Assembly: GCA_963969495.1 (NCBI GenBank)
Contig: OZ018320.1
Span: forward strand, 75,490,162-75,554,161
Direction of reading: 5' to 3'
Source of the DNA: Ceratothoa steindachneri
Taxonomy: Eukaryota; Arthropoda; Malacostraca; Isopoda; Cymothoidae
DNA length: 64,000 bases
In this document: piece after piece, positions 44,791 to 56,400 of the stretch
How positions within the stretch are numbered: the first letter of the stretch is position 1
Layout: every line of letters starts with the position of its first letter
Notes under the pieces: generated by a model
Told to the model about the DNA's origin: nothing
What the model saw: only the letters and a program-made list of their open reading frames with translations
The model's database searches: none
Position numbers and translations under genes: made by a program

Positions 44791-45607
44791 TCTGCGATTG
44801 GAGTGGGTTCTGGAAGATCCGATGTCTGCGGGACTAGCCGAAGCGTATCAAATATGTCCCATAATCCTGGTTTGTATTCATGGTTTTATGTTTTTTTCGG
44901 GTTTTCGACGATATCTCCAAAAAATAAAAGCTGAGAGAAGAAATTGGAAATTTTACATTTTCGCATATAACGCTTATTTTCGACCCGAGCGACCACGCGA
45001 TAGATAATGTGTTATGCACTGTTAGATGGCATATTCTAATCTCTATTTAATATATAAATCCATTACGTGTCCAATGAAACCTTTAGGGAGAAAATTAGGT
45101 TTAATTCGGACTGGGCGCTAAAATGTTCGACCCGATTTTTGAGCTTAGAGTCAAGGTTTGTCCTGTAAAATAAAACTAAATTTTAGAGTATCAGATATCG
45201 TTAGACCAGGGCTGGGTACTTACTTTATTCAGGCTGATGTATGAAAATCAACCCTTTCCCGAAGATTACCAAAGTAATTGACGCTTAACCTTCGCTCGAG
45301 GGCCCAAAATCGAGAAAACGACCCTTACCTGGTAGACATAATTGAATATAAAATCGCTACTACTTATCGTACGGAGAAGATTAGGATATCAATTTGAAGG
45401 TAATATGATCTCCCATACGCACAAACCAGAACTTTCGGCCAACTTTACTGTTGTAAAAGTTTAAATAAACAATCATTTGGCGTCCAGGAACGGATTAATC
45501 CATTTTACATTGATTCCTATGAGGAAAATTGTTTCAGTTTTCAAACTTTTCGGTTCTCGAACGGCCTTCAGGAACGAATTAAATTTGAAAACCGAGGTTC
45601 CACTGTA

Positions 45608-45800
45608 TCAATGCAAAGCAGAATATTTTGTAATAGGGCAAGTGAAATCGTTGTGTTTCCACGCAAACGTATACACATACATACATTAAGGAACAGTTGC
45701 AGCCGACGGTCTGGCCTCGAAGATAAACAGAGATCGTGGAAACAGCTGTGCACACATAGAACTGAATCTTATCTGTCCCACCAGCATTTACATGAACCCG
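45608..45800. other. Spacer, no gene
   Basis: Lies between the pogo-like element and an LTR-like stretch. No recognisable feature. Confidence 0.4.
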
Positions 45801-46500
45801 TGTAAAGACAAAATCAATCCTGCTACAAATTTTGGTTGATAAAACGAGGTCCAGTTTCCAAATTCAGATACTATCTTGATGCACACACACACCCTTTGAA
45901 AAAACAAGCTCCGCCCAGCATTCTTACTAGAGAACACACGCGTATAACCTTTGATCCAATAAACTCCGCCCCACGTTCAGATTAAAGAAGCGAAGCCACG
46001 CCTACTTAATTGGCGTTAGTATAAATAAGCGGGCAGAAACATACAGCAATATTATTAGTAGTAGTATCATTATTATCTTTGTAGCATTGGATTACTAATA
46101 TTAGCATTGACATTGGCCTAGATGCAGTCAGTACCTCGTCCTCAGTCCGTTTGTCCATAGTCCCAACAATCTGACGCAGAAAGAGACTTACAAGAAAAAC
46201 TGAGTATTAACACTGATAGTCAGCCGAGCATACAACCGAACCACGGAAACTGAACAATTTCACTTGCCTGAACCAATTTAGCTCTAAGCCAAGATTAAAA
46301 GCCTACTAAACCGCCATTCTATCCTTCCGAAACCTTCCTTCTGCCAAGTAACAACCAGGTTACCATTTGATGCCAGCTTACAAGCGGGTTACCCAAAAGA
46401 ATGCTTCTCTACCAAATAAATCGGATCATCAACCGTAACCCCTATAACTGGTGACTCAACCTATAGATAAACGTCTCTACTAGGCGAGCCCTTCGATGAA
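45801..46500 (+). promoter_or_regulatory. LTR-like promoter region
   Basis: Three GC boxes (GCTCCGCCC at 45908, ACTCCGCCCC at 45963, CCACGCCT at 45996) precede TATAAATA at 46020-46027. A possible start site lies near 46050, an AATAAA follows about 370 bases later (46416), and then CTGGTGACTCAAC (near 46448) resembles a primer-binding site just past a 5' LTR. No gag or pol follows, so this could be a solo or truncated LTR, or a host promoter. Confidence 0.4.
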
Positions 46501-48425
46501 ATACGTTTGCAAATAATATTATATTTTTACTAACTGGATGAATTTCAGTAGACAGAATTTATTCAAAGGTATATTTATATAACGAACATCGTTAAGTGTA
46601 ATAAAATCTGGAAGTTTGGGGCTGTAAAAGTTTTGTTTAAAAATATTAACTACTTTTAAATATAACGTGACATCTTTTGCGATACATTTATGTGAGCAAT
46701 TTCCAACAAGTAATTTAAACATTCTCTAAATTTGCTGCACTATTAAATTGAGTTGCATTATGGGTATTGATCTTGGCCTTTAATGTCTATAATGATCTAT
46801 ACTTGTCTTGTAAGCTCACATTTTTTGTCACAATATTCTGTTTGGCTTTTGTTGGCATATTTGCCTTGATCCAAAGATAAATTTCCGTCGGGACGTAATT
46901 ACTTGCTTCTCTCATTCCTTTATTGTTAGTTATGAGAGAAATAACGTTTGCAACACATCTCCAACTGAAAATGTGAAAAAATATAGTTAATGATGCAAAT
47001 ATTCCTCTTTTTAGGTGGTCACAATCAGGAAAAAATAGCACTTCAAGGAGAAGGGGAAAATCAAGGCCCATGGGTTTTCTTTTGATACCTTTCGATGTAT
47101 CAGGAAACTAATGTATGGGCAGAAAGTTCGTTGAAAATTGGAATTCATTTATTGACACAAACCAAATTTAAGTAAATTATGTGACAGCCTGTTAGATATT
47201 GAGGGACTTCTCTATCACCTTCAGCTATATCCTGATGGGGGCTAAATTGGAGCTTGTGGGCTTTGTCAGACAGTGTCGAAATCATGCTTTTGTTTATTTT
47301 ATGAGTGTGGTAGAGTGCAAAAGTACTTGATTAGTTGTATAATGTCTATATGGAAGAGGAATGGAATGTGTGTAAGTATAGATTCGAGGGTGTAAACAGA
47401 GTTGGCATGTTTCCATACCTCAATACAGGGTATTATCTCAGATTCACACATAATATGTCAATACTTCGGATCTTACGCGAAAATTCTTGTAATGTAACAA
47501 AGCACAAATTGTTATCATTTGTTGTTGGTTTCATTTGTACAAAAGTACCAAGATGAAACTGTCCTTCTGTTAAAGAAATTATCAAACCTTAACTTAAATC
47601 TTTACATTTGTACATATGATAAGTTCATGAAGTATTTTAAAATCCAATTTTGACCCACTAATTCCTATGGAAATCTATGGGGTATATTGATGACTTTAAC
47701 TTATCCATATAATTTAATTACAACTGTGAATACAAAGAGACGTTTACATTCCTTGTCTTACTAATTCACAGAAATAATCCTTCCGACTCCTTATAATTTT
47801 CATTCTACCACAAACCCACCTATTCTGAATCATATTTAAACTTTAAAACTATCTACACTAATAAAATAAAGCAGTTTCCTCTATCTTTCACCAAGCACAA
47901 CAAATCTGCTGTCACACCTACATTGAGGACGAAATAGATGAAATAAAAAGTATATTTTCAAGTTTACTGCACCTGAACACTGATCATTTCATTAAGAAAA
48001 GTTATCCCCAAAATATGGATAGAATACCCAAGTGTCCATTAATCAACCAGCAATGACCACACAACCCATAAACCCAGTACGTCATTGTCCTACAGTGCCA
48101 ACTCGATCTCGAGGTAAGCAATACCTATCCTGGATTTTAAACAAAGAACTCATCAAGAACCAATCCCAACCTTGAAAGCCAAACTGCGTATCAGCTAATG
48201 TACTTTTTAATTACAAGAATAGAACCAATCAAATTATTAAGTGGTTTAAGCTAACAAAGGTACATGTAAAAACCACTCTTAGATTAAATTAATTTGGTAT
48301 TGGAATCCGAAGTCACTGAAACAACTTTAAGCTACCAGAAGGGTGCAACGAATTTAGTCTTTTAATTGCTAACTACTTACTTAAATATTTCATGACACCG
48401 TTTTTCATACATGTGGTATAAAAGT
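46501..48425. other. No gene recognised
   Basis: AT-rich; short frames on both strands (for example 46787-47071 minus and 47335-47556 plus) show no known domain or sign of splicing that I can support. Confidence 0.4.
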
Positions 48426-48429
48426 GAGT

Positions 48430-49010
48430 CTAATGAGAACATAAAAAAACAACTGCAAACCATTATGATACTTACATCATGCTTCACTGTTGGCAGGGTG
48501 TTTTTTTGTTTGTAGGCGGTATTGTGTTCATGCTAAACAAACTTATTGTAGTTATTACCAAATAATTCTATTTATGTTTCATCTGACAAAATAATTTTGC
48601 TGAAATAATGGGGGGTTTTTTGTGTTACATCTTTGTGACAAACTTTTTGAGAGCTTGAACGCGTTCCATCAGTTGAAGAAACCTTCTTGCCCGGTAATTA
48701 CGAAATCCTTCTCTTCGAACTGTACTGCAAACTGTTAAGTGACGTTGACGTCGCTTGAATCAAATTCTTCGACCAATTCTTTATTTTTATCTGGGATCTT
48801 TTTTCACCATTCTTACTAATTTGGAGCACGTACGAGGCGTTATTTTCCTCGAACACCTGTTCTTGGTTTGCTTCTGACACTTCCTTCCTTACTCTACTTC
48901 TAAATGATGTACTACACAGAGCTAATAGGTATATTAAAATGTTCTGAAAGCTTCTTGTAACCTTCTGAAGCCTCATTATTTTTTGAAATGGCGCTTTTGA
49001 CGTCAAAAGA
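48430..49010 (-). pseudogene. Tc1-like transposase relic
   Basis: Minus-strand translation near 48590-48440 reads SDET-stop-IELFGNNYNKFV, then HEHNTAYKQKNTLPTVKHD, matching the central Tc1 motif around the second catalytic aspartate (WSDETKIELFG...W......PTVKHGGGS). Upstream in the same orientation, 49006-48698 is an open frame that probably covers the DNA-binding half, though weakly conserved. Stops, and HDVSIIM in place of the HGGGSIM motif, show decay. The C-terminal D/E region is missing or lies beyond recognition. Confidence 0.72.
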
Positions 49011-49479
49011 ATGTTATTTACCTAGTGCCTGTTGTGGCAGACTGAATGCTGACAATGCCGGCATTACCACTTAAGCTCTCATACTTATGTACGAGTGTTC
49101 TGAAACAATGTAGACACGCTTCGAAACAAAATTATCGATCGGAACACCATGTAACATGAAAAAAATTATATATTATTTCTAAGTTACGAACACTTTTTGC
49201 ACACTTTTTTATCATTTTATATATAATTTCTAAATTTCACTAAAAATACACAAGTTACATTCCATTTTGTTAGATAAGAGTACCTTAATTTGGTTAAACT
49301 ATCGAAGTGTAATACTGAAACAAATTATATTCAGTTGGATACAATTTGAATTTTCTGGAACTTTAAGGATAGTTATTTGACCCACTATATCTGTGCCGAA
49401 AGAATTCTCTTGCAGCACATTATTTTTCCATCCTTATTCTCTCCTAGTGTATCCAAACATTTACCGCCCTTTGTCGATA

Positions 49480-50520
49480 CAGTATTCCGGATGATATGCT
49501 CCGACACCGGAGTGAGAGAAGCACGAAATTTATCTTAGCTTTGTTCAACAAGATTTGGACTGTGGGTATCTTCTCACACTCTTGGTGGATAAATATCTTT
49601 ACTCTTCACAAGCCGAGAAAAGATCACTCTACCCCAGCAGGTTTCCTCGTAATTTCCCTGAGATCATACCTCGTAAATATTAGATTAGTTTCTTTCATAG
49701 ACAGCGAAGAACAACTGTTACCTACACAGTGCGGCTTTCATAAGCTCTACTCCACGTCAGATGGTCTGCTCGAGAAGGAAAGTGCTATCTGCGAGGCCTT
49801 TCTTCCTAAACAGCACTTCTCCAAGGTGTTTTTTAATCTGCAGAAGGCCTATGGTATCGCGTGAAGATACGGTATCATGGAGACCCTCCACACTTTAGGG
49901 GCGAGGGGACTCCTTCTAATCTTCATATCGGAGTTTCTGCGAGAGCGTCGATTCCGCATACCGTGGGGCAACTCTCTCATGTCTAAAAGGTCATGAGATG
50001 AGTGTCGTGCAGGGAAGTGTTCTCAGCGTCACTCTCTTTGTCATAAGCACCAACGTCATTACCTCAGCGCTGCCGGGAGATGTTTTCCCTAAGCTCTACA
50101 TAGACGAACTTTCATCCTCTTTCTCTCCTTTAGTGTAACACAGATGCCAACTCTGCAGCGTCGACTCCAACAGACAATGAACTACATTTCTCACAGGCCG
50201 AAACCGACGGGTTTCACTTTTCTTTGGCCAGGACTATAGTAGGGTACTTCTGTTTCCATTCACGGCTCCACCCAGACCAGCGCCTTTTTCTACATGGGAT
50301 TTGCTTGGATGTGATAGAATTCCACTCTTTCATTGGTCATGGTTTCGACCGACGCCTCAAATGACAGGACCATATTCGCAGTCTTAGTCTCTTGTATCTG
50401 CGCGATGCATATTCTTTTTTTCGTGACGTTAAGCACTTTGGGTGTTAAAAAGGGTCCTCAAATTAGCGTCCAGTGTCCAGGCTCAGTTCACGTTCATAAC
50501 ACGCGCCGGAGGATGGTATG
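49480..50520 (+). pseudogene. Degraded RT copy of the same I-like LINE family
   Basis: Plus-strand frames give ALFNKIWTVGIFSHSWW, HKPRKDHSTPAGF, LPTQCGFHKLYSTSDGLL, FFNLQKAYGIA, then RYGIMETLHTLGARGLLLIF. These align closely with FRKPGRDHSTPTNF, FFYLEKAYDTA and RYGIMETLHTMGARGRLPMF of the ORF2 at 30.4-34.1 kb. The region ends in the stretch after the YVDD loop (LTLQRRLQQTM-type, then a rearranged tail). Many stops make it older than the near-full-length copy. It is truncated at both ends. Confidence 0.85.
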
Positions 50521-53045
50521 AGTTTTCTTTCTTTTCTGCATAAGCATGCATATTTTCAGCCTCCAAAATATCAAATTCACCCAAGTATTTTTGAGCTCAC
50601 AAATTCATAGCACATCATTGTATCTTGCCCCTTCCCAATCCATAGCACAGTGACACCTTTTTAATTTTATGCCTTCCCAATAAAACACTTAAATACACCC
50701 CATTCACTCCACAAAGGAGTTTCAAATACACTCTCTGAGGGAGAACTGGGAGTTGCAATTACAGAGGCTTGGGGAGAGCACGGTTGGTAATCTGAAAGGG
50801 AATACACGGAAAGGGCAGAAGAAAATCGGTCTGTGAGCCTCTCACTTCTTAAGGCTGGCGGGGAGAGTTGAACCGATAGGTCATAATTGGCACTAAAAAC
50901 AATCGTTGCTGGAAAATAAAATTGTTCTTTTTATCAAGGGTGAAACTCTGAAAGCATTGGGAGCCTCTTCTAATTTCAGAGGACTTTCGGGATTGGAGAC
51001 ATGTTTCGTCTAACCTTTTACCGGTGTTCATTGATGAGCGAGAATAGCAACCTTAATTTTAAAGTTGTTTGAAGTTTGAGAAAGAAGTCTCTTAATCGAT
51101 CGGGCAATTTCTGTTTGCTTGATAAGTGACTGCGGTGATTAATGAACAGAAGGCTTTTATTTTGTTGGCAAGAAATATATGTTGAACCATTTTGTTTCTT
51201 AGGTTGTTTTGTAACTAGGTTGTAATTAGCAAACTCACAGATTCCTTTTGAAGGACAAACCTGATCAAGTGTGAATGTAGTTCACATACTGAACATCTTC
51301 AACTGTACATGCTGGCTCTGGAGACCAGATTTAAGGAGCAAACTAGCAAAGGAGCAAAGAAGCTTAACTTGCCAAAAAGGTAAATATTAGGACCCATGCA
51401 GAGAATGCCTAAAGCAAGGGGTGAAAATGGGGTAAGTTAAAATGTGTGGAAGGTAAATAGGTAGAGTATACAAAAAAAAGGGACTACTTGTGACATTAGA
51501 AACTTGGAGGGTGCGTGCAAACCGTCCGAACTGGCCCCTGTTTTACAACAGCTCACGTTGCAGGTTAGGGGTATTGTGGTAATCCATTGCTAGTATTTTT
51601 ACTCAGTGAGGAAAGAATGCCGAGGGAGAAAAACGGAAAAAAGAAGCAACCTCAAATAATGGAAGATATATCAAAGAAAAAAAATCGATGTTGAAAGATA
51701 CATTCATCACAAATCTACTCAAACTCAAAATGTTGGTGCAGGAGGGCATTCATACTTCAGTAGCTAACTTACAAAAAGCCACAGACAGGAGTACAAAAAT
51801 GTCGCACCTGGATGTTAACTGTATGGTGGTAAAATTCTGCCAAGCTGAGCGCATTAAAAGGATCCTTTTGGCGGCCGTTTTCGAAACGTTGCCCAGCATC
51901 TGGTAGATATCCCTTGAACCGACTACGTTGCGCGCAATGACGTTGCAAATTCGATCGAAGCCTAAAAGAATCTAAGACGAGTCGATAATCTCAATGTTTA
52001 TATCAAACATTTCTTGCATTGGTATATTTCTTGTGCATATTACATATGTATAGTTTGCAATGTATTAATGTCCTAAGTTTCTAAAATGGGATTCGCTATG
52101 TGAATATATTTCAAGAATAGACACCGTGGCAGGACTTTATTTTTACAAGCTCCATCCCAGTCAAGAAGAGAGACTAAGGAGGCGTCTGCATTCGCAGGCG
52201 GTAGATAAATCCCCGCCCGACGCCTCATTGCCAGGTTATGTGCTTGTATTCTCCAGTAATTTCCAGTTTGGAGGGAGATGCACGATTTACTCTCGTATTT
52301 TCTTTTCAAAAGGCAATGAACTGGAAGCAGAGTAAGGTAGACACGCTCGTAGGCGAAGAGAAAGGAGCGGAGAGGATGAAGTTACACGGTAGAGGACGAG
52401 TAAAGAGCCGTAGATTCCAAGGTCGAGAACCTCATATACTTGGGCGAAATGGCATTGCGTTGCGACGAAATTGGTATTATGCGACGTGTAATCTCATCCG
52501 GACGTTCAATCACTCGCGGGTCTTATCTCCTTTTCCCGACTGTCTAAGGATCGTGTCAGCCTGTCAAGATGCTCGACGAAGATCGGAATATGCTGCGAGA
52601 AAATGCATTCCGGGTTCTGGTTTGTGGACTCCTAAACACACATAATGCTTACATACATGCGAAAAGGGTAGAATTGATAAGAGTATGAACTGATAGAGTA
52701 TTCATGATAAACTTTGAAGTAGAGATATGAAATTCTGGTTTAGCAAGTTTGCATCCCCCCAATCAAACGCCTGGGCCAAGGAAACGGCATGGCACTAATC
52801 CCTTGCAATGGATCAACTGTAGAAGAGTCTCACCTATTTGTACTAACTCTAAGATATCTCTTCGCTCTTAAGATATTTCACACAGAAGAATAGAAGTGAT
52901 AAATGAAAAAGGGAAATTTATTTGCCTTTAGAATCCTTATTAGAAATCAAAATGGATATGGCTTTTTAATATGATGGCATATGCCATTGAAAGGAATGGT
53001 CTTGAATGTGTTTCAACAAATAAATAATCATACAATATTTATTTT
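50521..53045. other. No gene recognised
   Basis: Short frames on both strands (for example 51688-51906 and 52238-52645, plus) lack known motifs. I looked for RT, transposase and gag signatures and found none. Confidence 0.4.
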
Positions 53046-53049
53046 CTAC

Positions 53050-53345
53050 AGCTAGGCAGAGTTTTCAAAATATATTTTCCACTTATTCCAATGATTCATT
53101 TGTTCTAATGTGTATATTTTCGTTTCTGGGTCAACAAAATTGAAGTTATGGCGCACTGCATTGTACTCAGGTCTTAATTCTTTAATCTGCTATAAGCTTT
53201 CCATTCATCACTATACAAAATCACTGTATCGGGTAAAAGCAGTTGAATTTGAGCGTTACGTTTTGTCATAATTTCCATCGTCTGCTTACTGAAATACGTC
53301 CATCGTCCTCCCATGGTGTCTTCAAGGTTGCCTTGAAGACTGATC
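53050..53345 (-). pseudogene. ISXO2-like/Merlin transposase fragment
   Basis: Minus-strand frame from 53338 gives TMGGRWTYFSKQTMEIM, then IQLLLPDTVILYSDEWKAYS and, after a frameshift, RHNFNFVDPETKIYTLEQM and HWNKWK. The YSDEW-AY and N-FVDPET motifs are diagnostic of the IS1016/ISXO2 (DDE_Tnp_IS1595) transposase fold, which in animals is the Merlin superfamily. The D of YSDEW is the second catalytic aspartate. The stop after KN and the frame change make it non-functional, and only the central third is present. The same fold occurs in bacterial IS, but AT-rich flanks and decay argue for a resident copy. Confidence 0.8.
53318..53340. repeat. Perfect 10-bp hairpin
   Basis: GTCTTCAAGG and CCTTGAAGAC around TTG, just upstream (minus strand) of the Merlin-like fragment. 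It may be chance or a rearrangement breakpoint. Confidence 0.5.
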
Positions 53346-54120
53346 TTTTTTATCTACCTTTAACTTAGATGATAGACAGACGCTTTGTAAATGCCCATGG
53401 TATTAAAGAGTGCCATACAAAAATTCCATCATTATTATAACATATTTTCTTAGGTTATCAAGAAATTAACGTCATTTAGGAAGATTTATTTAAAAATTCT
53501 TCTTAGAGTTGAAGATTGTTTTAAATTTTCGGTAAACTGTTTATAGATAACTGTAGTAATGTCAGGAAAATACCCCTAAATATGCTGCTTACGGGCTACA
53601 CGAACTGTTTGGACGACAACTTTTACAACGTGTAAATATTGCTTATTCAATGGCTCGAAGTGCCCGGGAGAGATTTCTAGATAGAATTAATACATTAATA
53701 CGAAATATGAAAATAAGGCTACTTAAAACAAAATTAAACCTCCATAAACATAACTTGATTTACAAAAACATTGCTTCTATAAGATGTCCCCAAAGGCAAC
53801 GATTGTAAAAGATAGAAGGTGTATGGATAGAACGTGGGAGATAGATATAAAAGGTGGTTTTGTAGTAGGAGGGTATGTGTGCCAGGTTTGTATGGCTCCC
53901 TTAGTAAATGCCCATTTGTTGTAAATCATTTTGCTGTCGTCTGATTATTCAGCATTCGAGCATTTTTCATAAGATATATGATCTCTCATAATAGGTGTTA
54001 GACTTGACGTTACACTATTGTTTTTGCTGTTTTTCAGTCTTTGTTCTTCATTTAGATCGGTTGTTATTTTCAAATTTACTAGAAATTATTACTTATTTAT
54101 CTTTACTCTTATTGTTTACT
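53346..54120. other. AT-rich spacer, no gene
   Basis: No recognisable coding or RNA feature. Confidence 0.45.
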
Positions 54121-54124
54121 TTTA

Positions 54125-54290
54125 ACATAAGTTTTTCCCCTTTGGATCTTTTTGTTCTTTTTTTTGTCCACCGAATCTTTTAGATAATAGATTGTTTATT
54201 TTATTTTACGAAAGGTTTGTCCACTTCGGATCTCCTTGTCTTTTAAAATATTCTTTTATGTAGAGTGTTTCCACTTCGGATCTTTTGTTT
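54125..54290 (-). repeat. Short repeats in a LINE 3' region
   Basis: Three imperfect units around CCACTTCGGATCT (plus-strand reading) at about 54136, 54222 and 54269 lie just downstream, on the minus strand, of the LINE pol relic. Short 3' tandem repeats are known in some LINEs. Confidence 0.45.
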
Positions 54291-54343
54291 TTAGCTTGTC
54301 TTTTAGTTTTGTTTATTATATATTGTTAAATCTTCTGTTAGGT

Positions 54344-56400
54344 TTATCCATAAATCGGGTCAATCTCCTGCAATGCCAGCAGTTGACTACATTTGAAAGA
54401 TAGTTTAAATGTCAAGTTGAGTAGTTCTTCGTTAGGTAGTCTGATAGGGTTTAGTACTTCAGCAGGGATGACTTGATAAATCTTCTGTGATAGGATTTTT
54501 GCACGTCTGTTTAGGGTAACGTTGATGGGTTCTATATCTACCATTTCATTTAGGATTTCGGAAGGGATCTGGTCCCACAGGGTTACATTAGTTATAAAGA
54601 GAATTGCCTTGTTCTGTACAATTTGTGCTGTTCTGATGGCTGACCTGCTCAGAGTATGGAGGGGGATGGTAGGATACAGGAGGTTTGACTTTACTAACGA
54701 CATGTAAAGTTTCCTCCTGTTGTTTATTGAGAGTCATTTGAAACGGTAGAGGGCCCATAATTTTCTTGTGGCCTCAGCGACCTTATCTTCGTAATGGGCG
54801 TTGTAACCCCTTGAGGTCAACTTCAAGGCAAGTACCCGACTTTCTCTGGAATAAACGTACGGGTAGTCCTGTACTAATACGTCCGCTGTTTTCCGACGGC
54901 CCACAGGTATTATCTTGAATTTCTGAACATTAGTTTTAATCTTGATCAATTTTTCGAAATTTTTGATGATACTGATCTACCAGCTTGTCCTGTTTGCGAT
55001 GTCTACATGGTTTTTGTAGAAGCTGGTGATGACCTGTGTTATTTCATCCACCAGCTGTGCATACTGAGTGAGGTCTTGGTCGGGGTAAGGCAGGCCTCCG
55101 ATATATACCGCGTATAAAGTAGGGCTGAGGAAACCCCCTTGTGGCACTCCTACCTCTAGGTTGAAAGGCACCCCTTCGATTTCGTTTACTCCAAGACTGC
55201 CTCCCAATCTTCCAGGTAGTCGCAAAGTATTTTCGTTAGGTTTTTTTCCATATCCAGTTTACTTATTTTTGTTTTCAGCCCCGCTAGCCACACATTGTCA
55301 AAGGCTGAAGCCATGTCTCTACGTACAACATTAACATTGCCTTTTCTGGACTTTCCGATAGCTATCTTTTTCATGATCAGAGCCAGAGCCGTTTCTGTGC
55401 CAAGTTTCCTCCGGAAGCCGTGTTGTTGGGTATTATATAGGTTGTTAAGTTCCAGAAAAGTCCTAAGTCTGTTGTTGAGAAGCTTTTCCAGAAGTTTACC
55501 CAGAAATTCTAGCAGAGAGATTGGTCTGTAACTGCTGATCTCTTTCTTCGGGTTGCCAGGCTTTAATAGAAATATTATCCGGGCTTTTTTGAACTTGTCC
55601 GGAAAGTAGCCAACGTTGAGGCAGGCGTTAAATACCTCAAGAAGGGCCTGATTGGAGTTATTGAGGGCGTTAAGCAAATACATTTTTGTGATGCTAGTTA
55701 TCCCTGGCGCTTTTTGTTTAAAACTCTTCAGGGCTATTTCATATTCTTCGTTAGAGAAGGGTTTACCTTCTTCTCTTACGAGTCGTGTTCTGTCAACGAA
55801 GTGATGTAGTGTAAGGTCAGCCTCCAGTTCTCGAAGATTTGAAAGAACATGCTTCTCGTGCCGTTCATCGAAGAATTCGTTCTCTTCTTCAATAATTAGA
55901 AAATAGTTTTGCCAATAATTTCTAAATTCGCGTTCGATGTCCTGGTCTTTCGTGTATTCCTCGCCATTCGCTTGGATTTTTATACGAGTCTTGGGTGGAG
56001 AGCCTTGCAGTCTATTCAGTTGGCTTCAGAATTTTTTAGGGTCATCTTAAGCATCAATGTTAGCAATTAATTCATCTCACTGCTCTCTTTACTTCTCTAT
56101 TATGAGATGTCTGATGTCGTTCCTGCGATATCTTATTTCTTGGTGTCGACGCGCCGTGATCCAAAATAAGTTTACGAAATAGATGGTTGCCTCTAGTTGA
56201 TCTATCTTCTCCTGAATGTTATGGTCCAATCTAGGACCGGGCAATATTTGTGTTCTTTCCACAGAACAGTCAAGCGGTCAGCATCTATGATCTTTGATGT
56301 GAGTGGGTCAAATTTTGCATCAATCTCTTCTAGTGAGGCATCATCCAATTGTTCAACCTGTACATGTTGTAAATTAACACGGTATGTTAAGTTTTGCATT
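54344..56400 (-). pseudogene. CR1/Daphne-like LINE reverse transcriptase relic
   Basis: Minus strand, in broken frames. From upstream: QLEATIYFVN-type and KFWSQLNRLQGSPPKTRIK-like linker (near 56000, with a stop), EIALKSFKQKAPGITSI, then RT: FKKARIIFLLKPGNPKKEISS, YRPISLLEFLGKLLEKLLNN, TQQHGFRRKLGTETALALI, VRRDMASAFDNVWLAGLK (55683-55186), GVPQGGFLSPTLYAVYIG and a degraded YADD loop (YAQLVDEITQVI, 55225-54977). The C-terminal region follows at 54949-54344 (LLYPTIPLHTLSRSAIRTA). The RT wording resembles the CR1/Daphne group; clade assignment is tentative. The active-site D-D is disrupted and no endonuclease is visible. Confidence 0.8.

Larger units (their letters stand above)
41740..44860 (-). 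mobile_element. GC-rich RT-RNase H retroelement, class uncertain
   Basis: A 3.1-kb GC-rich block stands out sharply from its AT-rich surroundings. On the minus strand it carries a long Pro/Ser-rich first ORF and a second ORF with RT and RNase H. I see no endonuclease, DDE integrase or tyrosine recombinase and no LTRs. The RT motifs (LDLKDGFYHVRLHP, LPMGFNGAPFIMQ, YLDD) most resemble DIRS-like RTs by eye. Edges are set by the composition change and are approximate. It may be truncated, with the missing integration gene lost. Confidence 0.65.
41281..45605. mobile_element. Pogo/Tigger-like inverted-repeat element, interrupted
   Basis: The left end (41281) reads CAGCGGAACCTCGGTTGTC and the reverse complement of the right end (45605) reads CAGTGGAACCTCGGTTTTC. 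TA lies outside both (41279-41280 and 45606-45607). CAGTGGAACCTCGGTT termini with TA duplication are typical of pogo/Tigger-type Tc1/mariner elements. No transposase is visible. About 3.1 kb of the interior is a GC-rich retroelement; without it the element would be about 1.2 kb. Confidence 0.78.

Noticed and set aside
47890..48060. Penelope-like or other RT fragment (IEDEIDEIKSIFSSLL)
   Set aside because: Too short and without catalytic motifs; likely chance.
52126..52645. Overlapping plus-strand frames near 52 kb
   Set aside because: No recognisable motifs, and a minus-strand frame overlaps them; compatible with chance.
53050..53345. Bacterial contamination, because of the ISXO2-like transposase
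   Set aside because: Flanking DNA is AT-rich like the rest of the window, the fragment is decayed, and the same fold exists in animals as Merlin.
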